Assembly: GCA_903874275.1 (NCBI GenBank)
Contig: CAIQRS010000277.1
Location: forward strand, 1-37,403
Source of the DNA: an uncultured Anaeromyxobacter sp.
GTDB taxonomy: Bacteria > Myxococcota > Myxococcia > Myxococcales > Anaeromyxobacteraceae
DNA length: 37,403 nt
Reading direction: 5' to 3'
The notes under the pieces were generated by a model. The model did not search any database, was not told where the DNA came from, and saw only the letters and a list, made by a program, of their open reading frames with translations. How positions within the stretch are numbered: the stretch's first letter is position 1; each line of letters begins with the position of its first letter. The position numbers and the translations under genes were made by a program. Below, in pieces: positions 36,225 to 37,403 of this stretch.

Positions 36225-37235
36225 TTGACCGAGTTCCTCCAGCACGTCGTCAACGGCGTCTCGCTCGGGACCATCTACGCCCTCATCGCGCTGGGCTACA
36301 CGATGGTCTACGGGGTGCTGAAGCTCATCAACTTCGCCCACGGCGACGTGTACATGGCGGCGGCCTTCGCCGGCTTCTACATCGCCACCGCCCTCGACGT
36401 CCGGGACCACCCCACCATCGGCAAGGCGGTGGTGGTCTTCCTGGGCGCCATGGCGGTCGCCGGGGCCATGGGCTGGGCCATCGAGCGCTTCGCCTACCGG
36501 CCGCTGCGCAACCGCCCGCGCCTCGCCACCCTCATCACCGCCATCGGCATCTCATTCCTCCTCGAGTACGGCTTCCAGCTTCCCAGCCTCCAGGCCCAGG
36601 GGCGCACCTTCGAGGAGGTGCTGCGCGGGTGGGGCTGGGGCGTGCCGGGCTGGCTCGACGCGCTGGTGGGCGCGCTCCCCTCCACCTTCCCGCCCGGCCC
36701 GACGCCGCGCTTCTTCCCGGAGCCCTTCACCCGGGTTGACTGGACGGTCTTCGGCGGCGTGCACGTCTCCAACTACGACGTGGTCTCCTTCCTCGTCGCC
36801 GTGGGATTCATGCTCGGCCTGCAGTGGATCGTCTACCGGACCCGCTTCGGCACGGCCATGCGTGCCGTCTCCTTCGATCCCCGCGTCGCCGGGCTCATGG
36901 GCATCCCGGTGAACCGGGTCATCTCGGCCACCTTCGTGCTGGGCAGCGTGCTCGCCGCGGTGGCGGCGCTGCTCGTGGCCGGGTCGCGGCCGCGCATCGA
37001 CCCGATCATGGGGCTCATGCCGGGGCTGAAGGCCTTCGTGGCCGCGGTCTTCGGCGGGATCGGCAACGTGCCGGGCGCCATGCTGGGCGGCATCGCCCTC
37101 GGGCTCGCCGAGGAGATGGTGGCCGGCTACACGGTCTCGTCCTTCCGCGACGGCATCGCCTTCGCCATGCTCATCCTGGTCCTGATCCTCCGCCCCGAGG
37201 GGCTCCTCGGGCGGGTCACCGTGGAGAAGGTCTGA
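36225..37235 (+). CDS. livH: LivH-type ABC transporter permease with an extra loop
   Basis: A 336-residue inner-membrane permease. The start FLQHVVNGVSLGTIYALIAL (4-23), then GYTMVYGVLKLINFAHGDVY (24-43), is a close match to LivH. RTRFGTAMRAVSFDPRVAGL (205-224) is the EAA-like coupling loop contacting the ATPase, and VAAVFGGIGNVPGAMLGG (272-289) is conserved. The start is TTG: the frame has no ATG or GTG upstream after the preceding stop, and a later ATG would remove the first helix. Residues about 121-163 (LQAQGRTFEEVLRGWGWGVP onward) look like an insertion relative to ordinary ~300-residue LivH proteins. It overlaps livM by TGATG. Confidence 0.93.
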   Translation: MTEFLQHVVNGVSLGTIYALIALGYTMVYGVLKLINFAHGDVYMAAAFAGFYIATALDVRDHPTIGKAVVVFLGAMAVAGAMGWAIERFAYRPLRNRPRLATLITAIGISFLLEYGFQLPSLQAQGRTFEEVLRGWGWGVPGWLDALVGALPSTFPPGPTPRFFPEPFTRVDWTVFGGVHVSNYDVVSFLVAVGFMLGLQWIVYRTRFGTAMRAVSFDPRVAGLMGIPVNRVISATFVLGSVLAAVAALLVAGSRPRIDPIMGLMPGLKAFVAAVFGGIGNVPGAMLGGIALGLAEEMVAGYTVSSFRDGIAFAMLILVLILRPEGLLGRVTVEKV

Positions 37236-37403
37236 TGAGGCCCGTCCGGCTCGTCCTGCGCTCGGTGGCCCCGTTCCTGGTGGCCCTGCCGATCCTCTGG
37301 TTCGTGCAGGGGGCGCTGCCCAGCTACCACTCGTTCGTCTTCATCAACATCGCGGTGAACGTGATCCTGGCGGTCTCGCTCAACGTGGTGAACGGCTTCA
37401 CCG
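37235..37403 (+). CDS. livM: LivM-type ABC transporter permease, N-terminal fragment
   Basis: The first 56 codons of the second permease of the same transporter; the gene continues past the window edge. The fragment shows one membrane helix (APFLVALPILWFVQGAL, about 12-28) and the conserved FINIAVNVILAVSLNVVNGF (36-55), which in LivM proteins precedes the G-F-xG loop. ATG start in a TGATG overlap with livH, so the two permeases are translationally coupled. Confidence 0.88.
   Translation, partial: MRPVRLVLRSVAPFLVALPILWFVQGALPSYHSFVFINIAVNVILAVSLNVVNGFT

Overview
The window comes from a very GC-rich bacterium. Genes are tightly packed, with many 4-base ATGA/GTGA or TGATG start/stop overlaps and frequent GTG starts. 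Gene content (DUF4175-MoxR-DUF58-BatA block, ECF sigma factor, membrane pyrophosphatase, Wzm/Wzt glycan export, LIV-type ABC transporter) fits a Myxococcota/deltaproteobacterial genome, perhaps Anaeromyxobacter-like. That placement is inference from composition and gene families, not a database match. I see no rRNA, tRNA or CRISPR array. No gene-free stretch exceeds about 160 bases.

Left edge (1-1009, plus strand): the 3' end of a membrane-integral pyrophosphatase gene, coupled to a stand-alone LON substrate-binding-domain protein. From 1006 to 10235 (minus strand) runs a surface-glycan block: UDP-glucose 6-dehydrogenase interrupted by a 480-residue LAGLIDADG intein, several GT2 glycosyltransferases, a DUF2304 membrane protein, a degenerate nucleotidyltransferase-like protein and a GT2-methyltransferase fusion. 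A two-gene plus-strand islet (10307-12293, GT4 and GT2) diverges from it. From 24867 down to 12290 is an almost unbroken minus-strand run. It begins with ECF sigma factor, anti-sigma factor and a small exported protein. It continues into Wzm/Wzt export genes, methyltransferases, glycosyltransferases, a DegT aminotransferase with a cupin, an FkbM-like protein and a radical SAM/SPASM protein. Together these look like an ABC-transporter-dependent O-antigen or capsule locus; no Wzx/Wzy was seen.

Divergent from the sigma operon, 25025-34924 (plus strand) carries a DUF4175 membrane/coiled-coil protein, a gluzincin peptidase with a tandem-helical C-terminal part, a MoxR AAA+ ATPase, a DUF58 protein, a BatA-like vWA membrane protein and NagZ. 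The 157-base region between the two divergent units holds two copies of the palindromic core CCCGG(T/A)CGGG 29 bases apart. The right edge (35010-37403) is the start of a branched-chain-amino-acid-type ABC transporter operon: lipoprotein binding protein, LivH, partial LivM.

The most striking item is the intein in UDP-glucose dehydrogenase. It sits directly before the catalytic cysteine, so that residue is also the +1 nucleophile of splicing and no active enzyme should exist before splicing. Second is the physical continuity between an envelope-stress-type sigma/anti-sigma operon and the glycan export genes, with a MoxR/vWA unit diverging from the same control region.
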